A stretch of 64,000 bases of DNA from NCBI GenBank assembly GCA_040756995.1, contig JBFLYK010000021.1, positions 1 to 64,000 of the forward strand, read 5' to 3'. A program made the translations under genes and the position numbers. This stretch comes from BP-133 sp040756995. Lineage in GTDB: Bacteria; Actinomycetota; Acidimicrobiia; IMCC26256; BP-133. The notes below the pieces were generated by a model. That model was given only the letters and a program-made list of their open reading frames with translations. It did not search any database and had not been told where the DNA came from. This document shows positions 33,551 to 41,232 of this stretch, in pieces (within the stretch, counting starts at the first letter, position 1; each line of letters opens with the position of its first letter).

Positions 33551-34527
33551 CGAAGACCGAGCCATCCCCGGATGGCCGCCGCCACCCGTTCAGGGGTGGG
33601 GACGGCCGCTTGTTCGAGCGGGGGGCTGACCGGGGTCGGCACCGAAGCGGCGCCGACCCGCAGGGGTGGAGCGTCCACCGCGTCGAAGGCTTCTTCCACC
33701 ACGGTGGCGGCGACCTCCGCGCCCCAGCCGCCCTCCCGGACCGATTCCTCGATGGTGACCAGGCGGCCGGTGCGGGCCACGGACTCGATGATGGTGTGCC
33801 GGTCCCAGGGGATCAGGGTCCGCAGGTCGATCACTTCGAGTTCCACCCCGGCGGGCGCCAGCTGGTCGGCGACGGAGAGGGCGTGATGGACCATCAACCC
33901 GGCGGCCACGACGGTGGCGTCCCGGCCGGGCCGGGCCAGGCGGGCCGATCCGATGGGGACGACCTCGTCGGCGTCGGGGATGTCGTCGCTGGTGCGGTAG
34001 AGCTGCTTGTGCTCGAAGTACAGCACGGGGTCGTCGGAGCGGATGGCCGCTTTCAGGAGGCCCTTGGCGTCGCGGGCGGTGGCCGGGATGACGACCTTGG
34101 TGCCCGGGAAGTGCAAGGCCATCACCTCCGGGCACTGCGAGTGTTCCGGGCCGGCGCCGGCCGACGAGCCGTTGGGCATGCGGATGACCAGCGGGAGGCG
34201 GTGCTGGCTTCCGTGCATGTAGCGCCACTTGGCTGCCTTGTTGAAGATCTCGTCGCCGGCGATGAGGGCGAAGTCGGCGAATTGGATCTCGGCCACCGGC
34301 CGCAGCCCACCGAGGGCCGCACCGACCGCGGCGCCGGCGATGGCCGTCTCCGACACGGGGGTGTCGAGAATGCGGTCGGGGCCGAACTCGCCGAACAGCC
34401 CGCGGGTGACGCCGAACGCGCCGCCCCACTCGCCCACGTCCTCACCGAACAGGACGACGTCGTCGTCGCGGCGCATCTCCTCGGCCATCGCGTCGTTGAT
34501 GGCCCGCCAGTACTTCGTCATCGTCAT
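33547..34527 (-). CDS. E1 beta subunit, thiamine-dependent 2-oxoacid/acetoin-type dehydrogenase
   Basis: About 326 residues, the normal beta length. KYWRAINDAMAEEMRRDDDV, FGEDVGEWGGAFGVT and the conserved TPVSETAIAGAAVGAALGG mark the E1beta/transketolase pyrimidine domain; ESVREGGWGAEVAA lies in the C-terminal domain. It forms an alpha2beta2 tetramer with the next-listed subunit. The start is ATG 34527 or 34521, and the 43-base gap to E1alpha holds the ribosome-binding region. Sequence alone cannot tell pyruvate, branched-chain and acetoin substrates apart. Confidence 0.92.
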   Translation of the reverse strand: MTMTKYWRAINDAMAEEMRRDDDVVLFGEDVGEWGGAFGVTRGLFGEFGPDRILDTPVSETAIAGAAVGAALGGLRPVAEIQFADFALIAGDEIFNKAAKWRYMHGSQHRLPLVIRMPNGSSAGAGPEHSQCPEVMALHFPGTKVVIPATARDAKGLLKAAIRSDDPVLYFEHKQLYRTSDDIPDADEVVPIGSARLARPGRDATVVAAGLMVHHALSVADQLAPAGVELEVIDLRTLIPWDRHTIIESVARTGRLVTIEESVREGGWGAEVAATVVEEAFDAVDAPPLRVGAASVPTPVSPPLEQAAVPTPERVAAAIRGWLGLR

Positions 34528-34570
34528 CGTCGTGCTTCCCGTCTCCCCGGTGCTTCCTGGTCCCGCTGCG

Positions 34571-35536
34571 TCAGTCGACGAACAGCCCGTCGAGCAACTC
34601 GGTCGCCTCCGGCAAGGGGTCTTGCTGGGCGGCTCGGACGGCCTCTTCGGCGTCGGCCCGGCCGGCGCTGATGGCGGCTTCGGCTTCGTCGCTGCTCACC
34701 AGGCCGGCGGCGGCCGCGGCCCGGAAGACCTCGATCGGGTCCCGTTCCATCCAGGTTTCGAGCTCGCCGTCGGGACGGTAAGTCAGCGAGTCGCCCTCGT
34801 AGTGGCCCCGCCACCGGTAGGTGAGCGCCTCGACCAGTTGGGGGCCGTCTCCCGCTCGGGCCCGGCCCGCGGCCGCCGACACCGCCGCGAAGACGGCAGC
34901 GGCGTCGTTGCCGTCCACGGTCTCGGCCTCGAGGCCGTAGCCGCCGACTCGCTCGGCGATCGTCGCCGTCGGGTGGGCGGCGGTGAACGGCACCGAGGTG
35001 GCGTAGCGGTTGTTGTCGCATAGCAGCACGACCGGCACCCGCCACAGCGTCATCATGTTGACCGCTTCGTGGAACGTGCCCCGGTTGAAGGTGCCGTCCC
35101 CGAAGCAACACAGGACCACCGCCCCGCTGCCTTTGCGGCGCGCCGCGAGGCCGTAGCCCAAGGCGATGGGGAACTGCCCGCCGACCGTCCCGCTCATGCC
35201 GAGCACGTTGTGTTCCACGGAGGCGACGTGGGGCACCCCGCCCCGTCCCCGGGCGGCGCCGGTGGCCTTCCCGAGCATCTCGGCGGCGATGTCGCGCAGC
35301 GGGACGCCCCGGCAGATGACGGCCGAGATTCCCCGGTGGGTGGGAAGCAGGGCGTCGAGCGGCTCGAGGGCGGCGGCGGCACCCACGAAGGTGCCTTCTT
35401 CGCCGATGCCGAGGTGGGCGAAGCCGGGCATCTGGCCGCGGGCGAACAGCTCGCCTTGGAGTTCCTCGAAACGCCGCCCGGCGGCCATGGACCACAGGAT
35501 CCGGCTGGCGGTCTTGGCGTCGAGCGCGGCGGTCAT
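34571..35536 (-). CDS. E1 alpha subunit, thiamine-dependent 2-oxoacid/acetoin-type dehydrogenase
   Basis: About 321 residues, the short alpha typical of acetoin-type or actinobacterial complexes. The thiamine diphosphate motif is GDGTFNRGTFHEAVNM ending in CDNN, and THRGISAVICRG and GKATGAARGRGG precede it as in the family. It decarboxylates a 2-oxoacid or cleaves an alpha-hydroxyketone/diketone and hands the acyl group to E2. ATG 35536 overlaps the alcohol dehydrogenase stop (ATGA). A zinc alcohol dehydrogenase immediately upstream is also seen in acetoin/butanediol operons. Confidence 0.92.
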   Translation of the reverse strand: MTAALDAKTASRILWSMAAGRRFEELQGELFARGQMPGFAHLGIGEEGTFVGAAAALEPLDALLPTHRGISAVICRGVPLRDIAAEMLGKATGAARGRGGVPHVASVEHNVLGMSGTVGGQFPIALGYGLAARRKGSGAVVLCCFGDGTFNRGTFHEAVNMMTLWRVPVVLLCDNNRYATSVPFTAAHPTATIAERVGGYGLEAETVDGNDAAAVFAAVSAAAGRARAGDGPQLVEALTYRWRGHYEGDSLTYRPDGELETWMERDPIEVFRAAAAAGLVSSDEAEAAISAGRADAEEAVRAAQQDPLPEATELLDGLFVD

Positions 35537-36558
35537 CGCCGCTCCCCCGTCACCGCCACCTTGACCGCGTCGTCGCCGGCGGCGACGTCGAAGGCTGCCG
35601 CGGCGTCGGCGTGGGGGAAGCGGTGGGTGATCAAGGCGCCGGCCGGGAGGGCGCCGTCGAGGAGAAGACGGAGCGCCTCGGCGTAATCGTCGGGGGTGTA
35701 GGCGAAGGAGCTCACGATGTCGACTTCCTTGCGGATGAGATAGTTCATGTCGAGCGCCGGAGCAGCGCCGTAGCCGGCCACGGCCAGGAGCCGGCCACCG
35801 GGCCGCACCGCCCGGACGGCGGCTTCCAGGGCGGCCGGCGCGCCGGCGGCGTCGACCACGACGTCGGGTCGGCCGAACGGCGACGGACTGAACGCCCCGG
35901 TGACGGCGGGGTCTCGGGCGTCCGCGCCGGTCGGGAAGCCCAGCGCCGCGGCTGTCTCCCGCCGCCGGGCCCGGGGCTCGACGATGACGACCGGTTCGGC
36001 GCCGAGTAGGCGGCAGCACAGCGAGACGAGCAGGCCGATGGGGCCCGCCCCCAGGGTCAGGACGGACACCCCCGGGCCCGCTTCCGCCCGTCGGGCGGCC
36101 CGCAGGGCCACCGCCGCCGGCTCGGCCAGCGCCCCGACGACCGGGTCGGTGCCGTCGGGCAGGGGGAACAGGGTGCGGCCCACCTCAGCGCGGGGCACCA
36201 ACACCTGTTCGGCCAGCCCGCCGGGCAGGCCGTAGCCGAGGGTCATGGCGTAACTCTGTCGGCACAGGTTCGGCCGCCCGGCCTCGCACGGCGGGCATGC
36301 CCCGCAGGCTGCGGTGGGCAGAACGGCGACCGCCGTGCCCGGCTCCACCTCCACCCCGGCTCCCACGGCCGCGACGATCCCGGCGAGTTCGTGGCCCAGG
36401 ACCCGTGGTGTCGGCTGTGCGGCGTGCAGGTCGTGCAGGTCCGATCCGCACAGCGTGCAGGCGGTGACGGTGACCACCGCCTGCCCGGCGGCCGGTTCGG
36501 GCTCGTCGACCTCGCGGGGTTCGAGCACCCCGCCGCCCATTGCCACGAACGCCTTCAT
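35533..36558 (-). CDS. Zinc-dependent medium-chain alcohol dehydrogenase
   Basis: About 341 residues. Catalytic zinc ligands in CTLCGSDLHD and GHELAG, the structural-zinc cysteines in CGACPPCEAGRPNLC near residues 87-101, and the NAD-binding LGAGPIGLLVS. It is close to butanediol/sorbitol dehydrogenases. Placed directly before the E1 genes, it could oxidise a vicinal diol or hydroxy-ketone to the substrate that E1 cleaves. Coupled by overlaps to both neighbours. Confidence 0.88.
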   Translation of the reverse strand: MKAFVAMGGGVLEPREVDEPEPAAGQAVVTVTACTLCGSDLHDLHAAQPTPRVLGHELAGIVAAVGAGVEVEPGTAVAVLPTAACGACPPCEAGRPNLCRQSYAMTLGYGLPGGLAEQVLVPRAEVGRTLFPLPDGTDPVVGALAEPAAVALRAARRAEAGPGVSVLTLGAGPIGLLVSLCCRLLGAEPVVIVEPRARRRETAAALGFPTGADARDPAVTGAFSPSPFGRPDVVVDAAGAPAALEAAVRAVRPGGRLLAVAGYGAAPALDMNYLIRKEVDIVSSFAYTPDDYAEALRLLLDGALPAGALITHRFPHADAAAAFDVAAGDDAVKVAVTGERR

Positions 36559-37715
36559 GTCGCCTCGGCCCGGCGCAGGATGGCCTGGCCGATGATGTCC
36601 CGCATGATCTGGCTGGTTCCGCCGCCGATCGGGCCGAGGCGACTGTCCCGGAAGACCCGTTCGATGGGGAACTCGCGGGTGTAGCCGTAGCCGCCGTGCA
36701 CCTGGAGGCAGCGGTCGGCGATCCGGTGCGACACCTCGGTGGCGAACAGCTTGGCCATGGTGACCTCGGTGATGGCGTCCACCCCCTCAGCCATCATGGC
36801 CAGCGCTCGGTAGGTGAGGCTGCGGGCGGCTTCCAGTTCGGTGGCGCAGTCGGCGATGAGGTGGCGGATGGCCTGGAAGCTCCCGATCGTGGTGCCGAAC
36901 GCCTTGCGCTGGGTGGCGAACCGGGCCGCTTCGGACAGCGCGAAGCGGGCTTCGCCGACGGCGGTCAGCGCGATGGCGAGCCGTTCTTGCTGGAAGTTCG
37001 CCATCACGTGGTAGAACCCGCGGCCTTCTTCTCCGAGCAGGGCGTCTTCGGGGACGAAGCAGTCGTCGAAGACGAGTTCGGCGGTGTCCGATGCCCGCCA
37101 CCCGAGCTTCTTGAGGGACCGGGACGCCGAAAAGCCCGGGGTGCCGGCGTCGACGACGAACAGGGACAGCCCGTGGTGGCGGCGTTCGGCGGGGCTGGTG
37201 CGGGCGACGACGACCACGAACCCGGCCCGTACCCCGTTGGTGATGAACAGCTTGGTGCCCTGAAGGACGAACCCGCCGTCGGCTTTGCGGGCGGCGGTGC
37301 GGATCCCGGCGACGTCGCTGCCGGCGTCGGGTTCGGTGATGGCCAGCGCCCCGACCCGCCGGCCGGCGACTGCGTCGGGCAGGTACCGCTGCTTCTGCGC
37401 CTCGGTACCGAACCGCAGCACCGGCGGCGTGGCGATGTTGGTGTGGGCGCCGACGCCGGCGGCGAGGCCGCCGCAGCCGGCGGCACCGAGCTCTTCGATG
37501 ACGACGGCCTGGGCCAGCAGGTCGGGCCCGCTGCCGCCGTACTCGCCGGGGATGAGCAACCCGAGGTAGCCGAGTTCGCCGAGCCGGAGGAAGACGTCGT
37601 CGGGGAAGTAGCCGGCGTCGTCCCACTCGTCGAGGTGCGGCCGCAACTCGGCGTCGACGAAGCGGGCCAGCGCCACCCGCAGTTCCTCGTGCTCGTCGCG
37701 GAACGGCCAGCTCAT
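36555..37715 (-). CDS. Acyl-CoA dehydrogenase (IVD-like active site)
   Basis: About 386 residues. Standard ACAD features: ALAITEPDAGSD (FAD/substrate), GTKLFITNG, RKAFGTTIGSFQ, and a C-terminal QVHGGYGYTREFPIERVFRD. The usual YEGT Glu is replaced in IGGGTSQ. Glu244 in QQERLAI occupies the alternative isovaleryl-CoA-dehydrogenase position, so it should be active. It introduces a double bond at C2-C3 of an acyl-CoA. Its start and the thiolase stop share one base (37715). Confidence 0.9.
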   Translation of the reverse strand: MSWPFRDEHEELRVALARFVDAELRPHLDEWDDAGYFPDDVFLRLGELGYLGLLIPGEYGGSGPDLLAQAVVIEELGAAGCGGLAAGVGAHTNIATPPVLRFGTEAQKQRYLPDAVAGRRVGALAITEPDAGSDVAGIRTAARKADGGFVLQGTKLFITNGVRAGFVVVVARTSPAERRHHGLSLFVVDAGTPGFSASRSLKKLGWRASDTAELVFDDCFVPEDALLGEEGRGFYHVMANFQQERLAIALTAVGEARFALSEAARFATQRKAFGTTIGSFQAIRHLIADCATELEAARSLTYRALAMMAEGVDAITEVTMAKLFATEVSHRIADRCLQVHGGYGYTREFPIERVFRDSRLGPIGGGTSQIMRDIIGQAILRRAEAT

Positions 37716-38896
37716 CAGGCGTCCTCTCCGACCACGAGGGTGACGGCCACGGCCGCGACGTCACCGCCGACGTAGCCGCCGCCGTTGTGGGCGAGACCCA
37801 CCCGCGCCCCTTCGACCTGGCGGGCTCCGGCCTGGCCCCGCAGCTGGGTCGTGAGCTCCACGAGTTGGGCGACGCCGGTGGCTGCCACCGGGTGGCCCTT
37901 GCTGACCAGCCCGCCGCTGGGGTTGACGGGGATCCGCCCCCCCAGGCGGGTGGCCTCCTCCCGGACCAGTTTCACTCCGTCGCCGGGCGGGCACAACCCG
38001 AGCCCCTCGTAGGCGAAGAGTTCGGCCGGCGAGACGGCGTCGTGGACTTCGGCGACGTCGATGTCGGCGGGGCCGATCCCCGCCGCCTCGTAGACGCCTT
38101 GCGCCACCGGGATGAGCGCCGCGGTCGGGTCGCCGCCGGAGGCGGCCCCGCCGCTGCCCACCGCCGCGGCGGCGATCGTGACGGCCGGCCGGCGGTCGCG
38201 GCGGCCGGCGGTCGCGGCGGTGAGGACCACGGCGGCGGCGCCGTCCCCCACCGGTGAGCACATCGGCAGGGTCAGCGGGGGAAGCACCGCGGTGGCGGCG
38301 AGCACGTCGCCGGTGGTCATGGCGGTGCGGTACTGGGCGTTGGGGTTGTTGACGGCGTGGGTGTGGTTCTTGGCCGCGATCCAGGCGTAGTCGTCGGCGG
38401 TGACGCCGTAGCGGTCCATGTGCCGCCGGGCGGCTTCGGCGTAGATGTCCATGAACACCGACCGGCCTTCCTCGCCCTGCGTCTCCTCGACGTCGGCGGC
38501 GGCGGCCAGGGCAGCGAAGGTGCGGCGCTTGTCGGGGTGGCTCAGCTGCTCGACTCCCACCACCAGCACTCGGCCGAACGCCCCGGCCCGCATCGCCTGC
38601 CAGGCGAGGTAGGCGGCCGACGCGCCGCTGGCGCAGGCGTTGTCGATGTTGAACACCGGCACGTAGTCGAGCCCCAGCGAACGGGTGATGGTCTGGCCCC
38701 GGACCGCTTCCTGGCCGGTGACCAGCCCGGCCAGGGAGTTCGCCACCCACACCGCTTCGATGTCGGCCAGGTCGCAGCCGGCGTCGCTGAGGGCGGCCGA
38801 CACTGCTTCGGAAGCCAGTGCCTTGAGGCCTCGTTCCGGCTGGCGGGCGAAGCGGGTCATGCCCGCCCCCTCGATCAGCACCCGCTCGCCGCTCAT
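37715..38896 (-). CDS. SCP-x-type thiolase
   Basis: About 393 residues. The acyl-accepting Cys lies in NACASGASA near residue 88, and GHPVAATG and the final Gly-rich HNGGGYVGGD are present. The protein belongs to the SCP-2 thiolase-like branch that acts on bulky 3-ketoacyl-CoA (sterol side chains, branched acids) rather than short straight chains. It should release acetyl- or propionyl-CoA after the hotdog hydratase and a dehydrogenase. Overlaps the MaoC gene start at 38893-38896. Confidence 0.88.
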   Translation of the reverse strand: MSGERVLIEGAGMTRFARQPERGLKALASEAVSAALSDAGCDLADIEAVWVANSLAGLVTGQEAVRGQTITRSLGLDYVPVFNIDNACASGASAAYLAWQAMRAGAFGRVLVVGVEQLSHPDKRRTFAALAAAADVEETQGEEGRSVFMDIYAEAARRHMDRYGVTADDYAWIAAKNHTHAVNNPNAQYRTAMTTGDVLAATAVLPPLTLPMCSPVGDGAAAVVLTAATAGRRDRRPAVTIAAAAVGSGGAASGGDPTAALIPVAQGVYEAAGIGPADIDVAEVHDAVSPAELFAYEGLGLCPPGDGVKLVREEATRLGGRIPVNPSGGLVSKGHPVAATGVAQLVELTTQLRGQAGARQVEGARVGLAHNGGGYVGGDVAAVAVTLVVGEDA

Positions 38897-39270
38897 CGGC
38901 TGCCCGCCCCCGAGGTCGACACCGCCTGGCCGGCGGGGCCGTCGGCCGCCGGGGGGAGGGAATCGACGCGGCCGACGGCCACCACCTGGCCGTCCTGGGT
39001 ACGGACCTCGCAGGACCCGTCGTGGGCTGGTTCGCAGGCGAGGACCGCTCCGGGGAGGATCGGTTGCTTGAACCGGACCGACAGGCGCCGGCCGATGGTC
39101 CGCTCCCCCAGTGTCTCGGCGATGACGGCCACGGCCAGCAACCCGCTGCCGACCACGCTGGGCAGGCCGGCCGTCCGGGCGAAGTCGTCATCGACGTGCA
39201 CCGGGTTGAAATCGTTGGTGGCGGCGGCGAAGCGGGCGAAGTGCACCCGGCCGACAGGACCCACGTTCAC
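38893..39270 (-). CDS. MaoC-like hotdog hydratase, proximal pair
   Basis: About 125 residues. FARFAAATNDFNPVHVDDDFAR carries the hydratase-2 Asp/His signature (D-F-N-P-V-H), and GLPSVVGSGLL follows. It is the catalytic half of a split double hotdog with the preceding gene, the same arrangement as at 30176-30993. Between them these two pairs suggest two hydration steps or two chain-shortening cycles. Start and stop overlap both neighbours by four bases. Confidence 0.82.
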   Translation of the reverse strand: MNVGPVGRVHFARFAAATNDFNPVHVDDDFARTAGLPSVVGSGLLAVAVIAETLGERTIGRRLSVRFKQPILPGAVLACEPAHDGSCEVRTQDGQVVAVGRVDSLPPAADGPAGQAVSTSGAGSR

Positions 39271-39659
39271 TTGTTCCCTCCGCTCTGCTCGATCAGGTGG
39301 AGGACCCAGCGCCGGACGGCGACGCCCTCCCGGAAGAACGTCGTCTCGATGTCGACGAAGCGGGCGCCGTTGTTCCGGTCGTCCCGGGCCAGGGTCGTCT
39401 CCGCCCGCAGGACCTCCCCCGCCGCCACGGGGGCGAACTGATCGACGTCGAACCCCAGTGCCAGCGTCCGGGAGAAGTCGAGGCCGAGCGAGCGCACCAC
39501 CGCCGTGTCGTCGTAGATCTGGGGGTTGAACGGCACGACCGCCGGGGCGGCGAGCGCCGCGCTGGGATCGGGCAGCGGCAGGCCCATCACCTTGCGGTAC
39601 TCCAGCACCGCAGCCTCGCTGACCCGATGGAGGGTGTCGCCCAGCAGCGTTCCGCTCAT
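39267..39659 (-). CDS. FAS1-like hotdog subunit, proximal pair
   Basis: About 130 residues. HRVSEAAVLEYRKVMG at the start and LALGFDVDQFAPVAAGEVL fit the non-catalytic N-terminal hotdog of MaoC-type heteromers, without the Asp/His motif. It lies 7 bases after the PaaD-like stop and overlaps the start of its catalytic partner. Confidence 0.72.
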   Translation of the reverse strand: MSGTLLGDTLHRVSEAAVLEYRKVMGLPLPDPSAALAAPAVVPFNPQIYDDTAVVRSLGLDFSRTLALGFDVDQFAPVAAGEVLRAETTLARDDRNNGARFVDIETTFFREGVAVRRWVLHLIEQSGGNK

Positions 39660-39666
39660 GTCGTCG

Positions 39667-40155
39667 CTACCTCCGCACGGTGGGAAGGGGAAGGAGCTGC
39701 CGGGCGCCTTTCATGAGCTCGAACGGTGTGCGGCACGCCCGGCAGTAGGCCCGGGCACTGCACACCGAGCTCCCGAACGAAGACTCCAGCTCCACCAGCT
39801 CGGAGCCGCAATGGGGACAGCGCGCCCCCCAGCCGCAGCCGACCTCGGCCAGGGCCGCCCGGCCGGCGCTGCTCACCCGGTCGGGCGACCACGAGGTCGC
39901 CGGGTCGAACTCGACCTCGACCCCGCACGCACCGGCGGCCTGCTCCTGGACGAGGGCTCGGATCCGGGCCAGGACGTCCTCGGTCATCTGGCGCCGGCCG
40001 GGGCAGGCCATGAACGTGGTCACGAGCCGGACCCGGATGCCGGTGTCGTCGACGGAGACGTCCTCGACGAGGCCCAGGTCGACGATGCTGACGGGCAGCT
40101 CCGGGTCGGACACGTCGCGCAGCGCCTCGAGCACGTCGCCGGGTCGGAGGGTCAT
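39667..40155 (-). CDS. paaD: PaaD-like iron-sulfur/metal maturation protein
   Basis: About 162 residues. The N-terminal MIP18/DUF59 domain (LEALRDVSDPELPVSIVDLG) is followed by a C-terminal zinc-ribbon-like part (CPHCGSELVELESSFGSSVC, then YCRAC). This two-part design is PaaD, needed for maturation of the phenylacetyl-CoA epoxidase in known systems. ATG 40155 overlaps the PaaC stop; the longer frame begins inside paaC. The ACPGRRQ motif is kept. Confidence 0.88.
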   Translation of the reverse strand: MTLRPGDVLEALRDVSDPELPVSIVDLGLVEDVSVDDTGIRVRLVTTFMACPGRRQMTEDVLARIRALVQEQAAGACGVEVEFDPATSWSPDRVSSAGRAALAEVGCGWGARCPHCGSELVELESSFGSSVCSARAYCRACRTPFELMKGARQLLPLPTVRR

Positions 40156-40883
40156 CCCCACGTCACCTCGCTCCGTCCCGGTTCCCGCACCGCCGCCAGC
40201 GACGCCAGCGAGTGGGCCAGGTCGGGGCTGTGGGCACCTCGCCGCCCGCTCGCCGGCGAGACCGGCGCGCCAGGAAGCGGGCCGAGGCCCAGTTCGTCGA
40301 GCCGCCGGCTCAGGCCCGTCCGCCACTCCTCGGCCTGGGCCGTCCCGTCAGCGGGGCCCTGGCCGTCGTCGAAGAAGTCGGCACCGAGCGGCACGAGGCG
40401 CTGCAGGGCCTGCTCCACCCGCTGGTGGCCTTCGTCGCTGCCGGCCAGGACGGCCAGCCAGTCCCACCAGTGCTCCCGGTGGTAGGCCTCCTCCTCGAGG
40501 ATGCGGGCGGCGACGTCGCCGGCGGTGCCGTCGGCCACGGCGGCGAGGGCCCGGAGTTCTTCGGCGCTGGCGTAGAGCGCCATCTTCACCACCAGAGCGG
40601 CGAAGTCGTCATCGACCCGGGCTTCGACGAGCTGCGAGTTGCGGAACTCGCCCGGGACCCGCTCGAAGACGAACCGGTCGAGGTCGTCGCCGTCGATGCC
40701 CAGCAGCCCGTAGAGCTCGCGGGCGTGGACCAGGTGGTCCTGGGCCAGCGAACCGAGCGCCACGGCCTCCTCCAGGTCGAAGTACGACCCGACGAGGTCG
40801 CCGAGCTGATGGCCGAGGACGAACTCGTCGTCAGCCCAGGCCTGGAGGTGGTGCCGCCATTGGTCCGATCCCGGTGTGGTCAT
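40152..40883 (-). CDS. paaC: PaaC-like structural subunit of a diiron acyl-CoA oxygenase
   Basis: About 243 residues, usual size. DEFVLGHQLGDLVGSYFDLEEAVALG and ALAQDHL-type helices match the ferritin-like but catalytically silent PaaC, which pairs with PaaA. LEEEAYHREHWWDWL keeps the helix that packs on PaaA. GTG/ATG overlaps on both sides place it in the order A-B-C-D. The C-terminus is slightly long and Ala/Arg-rich. Confidence 0.88.
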   Translation of the reverse strand: MTTPGSDQWRHHLQAWADDEFVLGHQLGDLVGSYFDLEEAVALGSLAQDHLVHARELYGLLGIDGDDLDRFVFERVPGEFRNSQLVEARVDDDFAALVVKMALYASAEELRALAAVADGTAGDVAARILEEEAYHREHWWDWLAVLAGSDEGHQRVEQALQRLVPLGADFFDDGQGPADGTAQAEEWRTGLSRRLDELGLGPLPGAPVSPASGRRGAHSPDLAHSLASLAAVREPGRSEVTWG

Positions 40884-41179
40884 TCGTCGAGCTCCGACGG
40901 GTCGATCCCCCGGGTCCGGCCCCGGGCGATGAAGAAGCCCGGCAGGCGATAGGGACGCCGGGCCGGGACAGCCAGTGATGCCCGGTCGGCCGCCGTGACC
41001 CCGTTGATGTCGGTGCGGTCGACCACCCAGAGGTCCTCGACGTCGGCCCGCCGGCCGAAGACCTCATGGCCGTAATCGAGCGCCAGGTGGGAAGAGGGGG
41101 CCTGGACCGAGCCCACATGCCGGAAGCTGCCCTCGTCGTCTCGGCCCCGCCGCCGGAGAAACACCTCGTACGTCCTCAT
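40880..41179 (-). CDS. paaB: PaaB-like subunit
   Basis: 99 residues. MRTYEVFLRRRGRDDEGSFR opens like PaaB, then HVGSVQAPSSHLALDYGHEVFGRR and WVVDRTDI follow, as in the small subunit that bridges the PaaA-PaaC heterodimers. The 53-base gap to paaA contains two imperfect 14-base direct repeats (41186-41199 and 41200-41213) with no known meaning. Coupled to paaC by overlap. Confidence 0.88.
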   Translation of the reverse strand: MRTYEVFLRRRGRDDEGSFRHVGSVQAPSSHLALDYGHEVFGRRADVEDLWVVDRTDINGVTAADRASLAVPARRPYRLPGFFIARGRTRGIDPSELDE

Positions 41180-41232
41180 CCCCTACGTCCCCAGTTCTCA
41201 GTTCCCGGTTCTCGTCTCGTTCCCGACCGGCA

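Noticed and set aside
33610..34671. 353-residue + strand frame opposite E1beta
   Set aside because: Shadow composition; E1beta motifs are unambiguous on the - strand.
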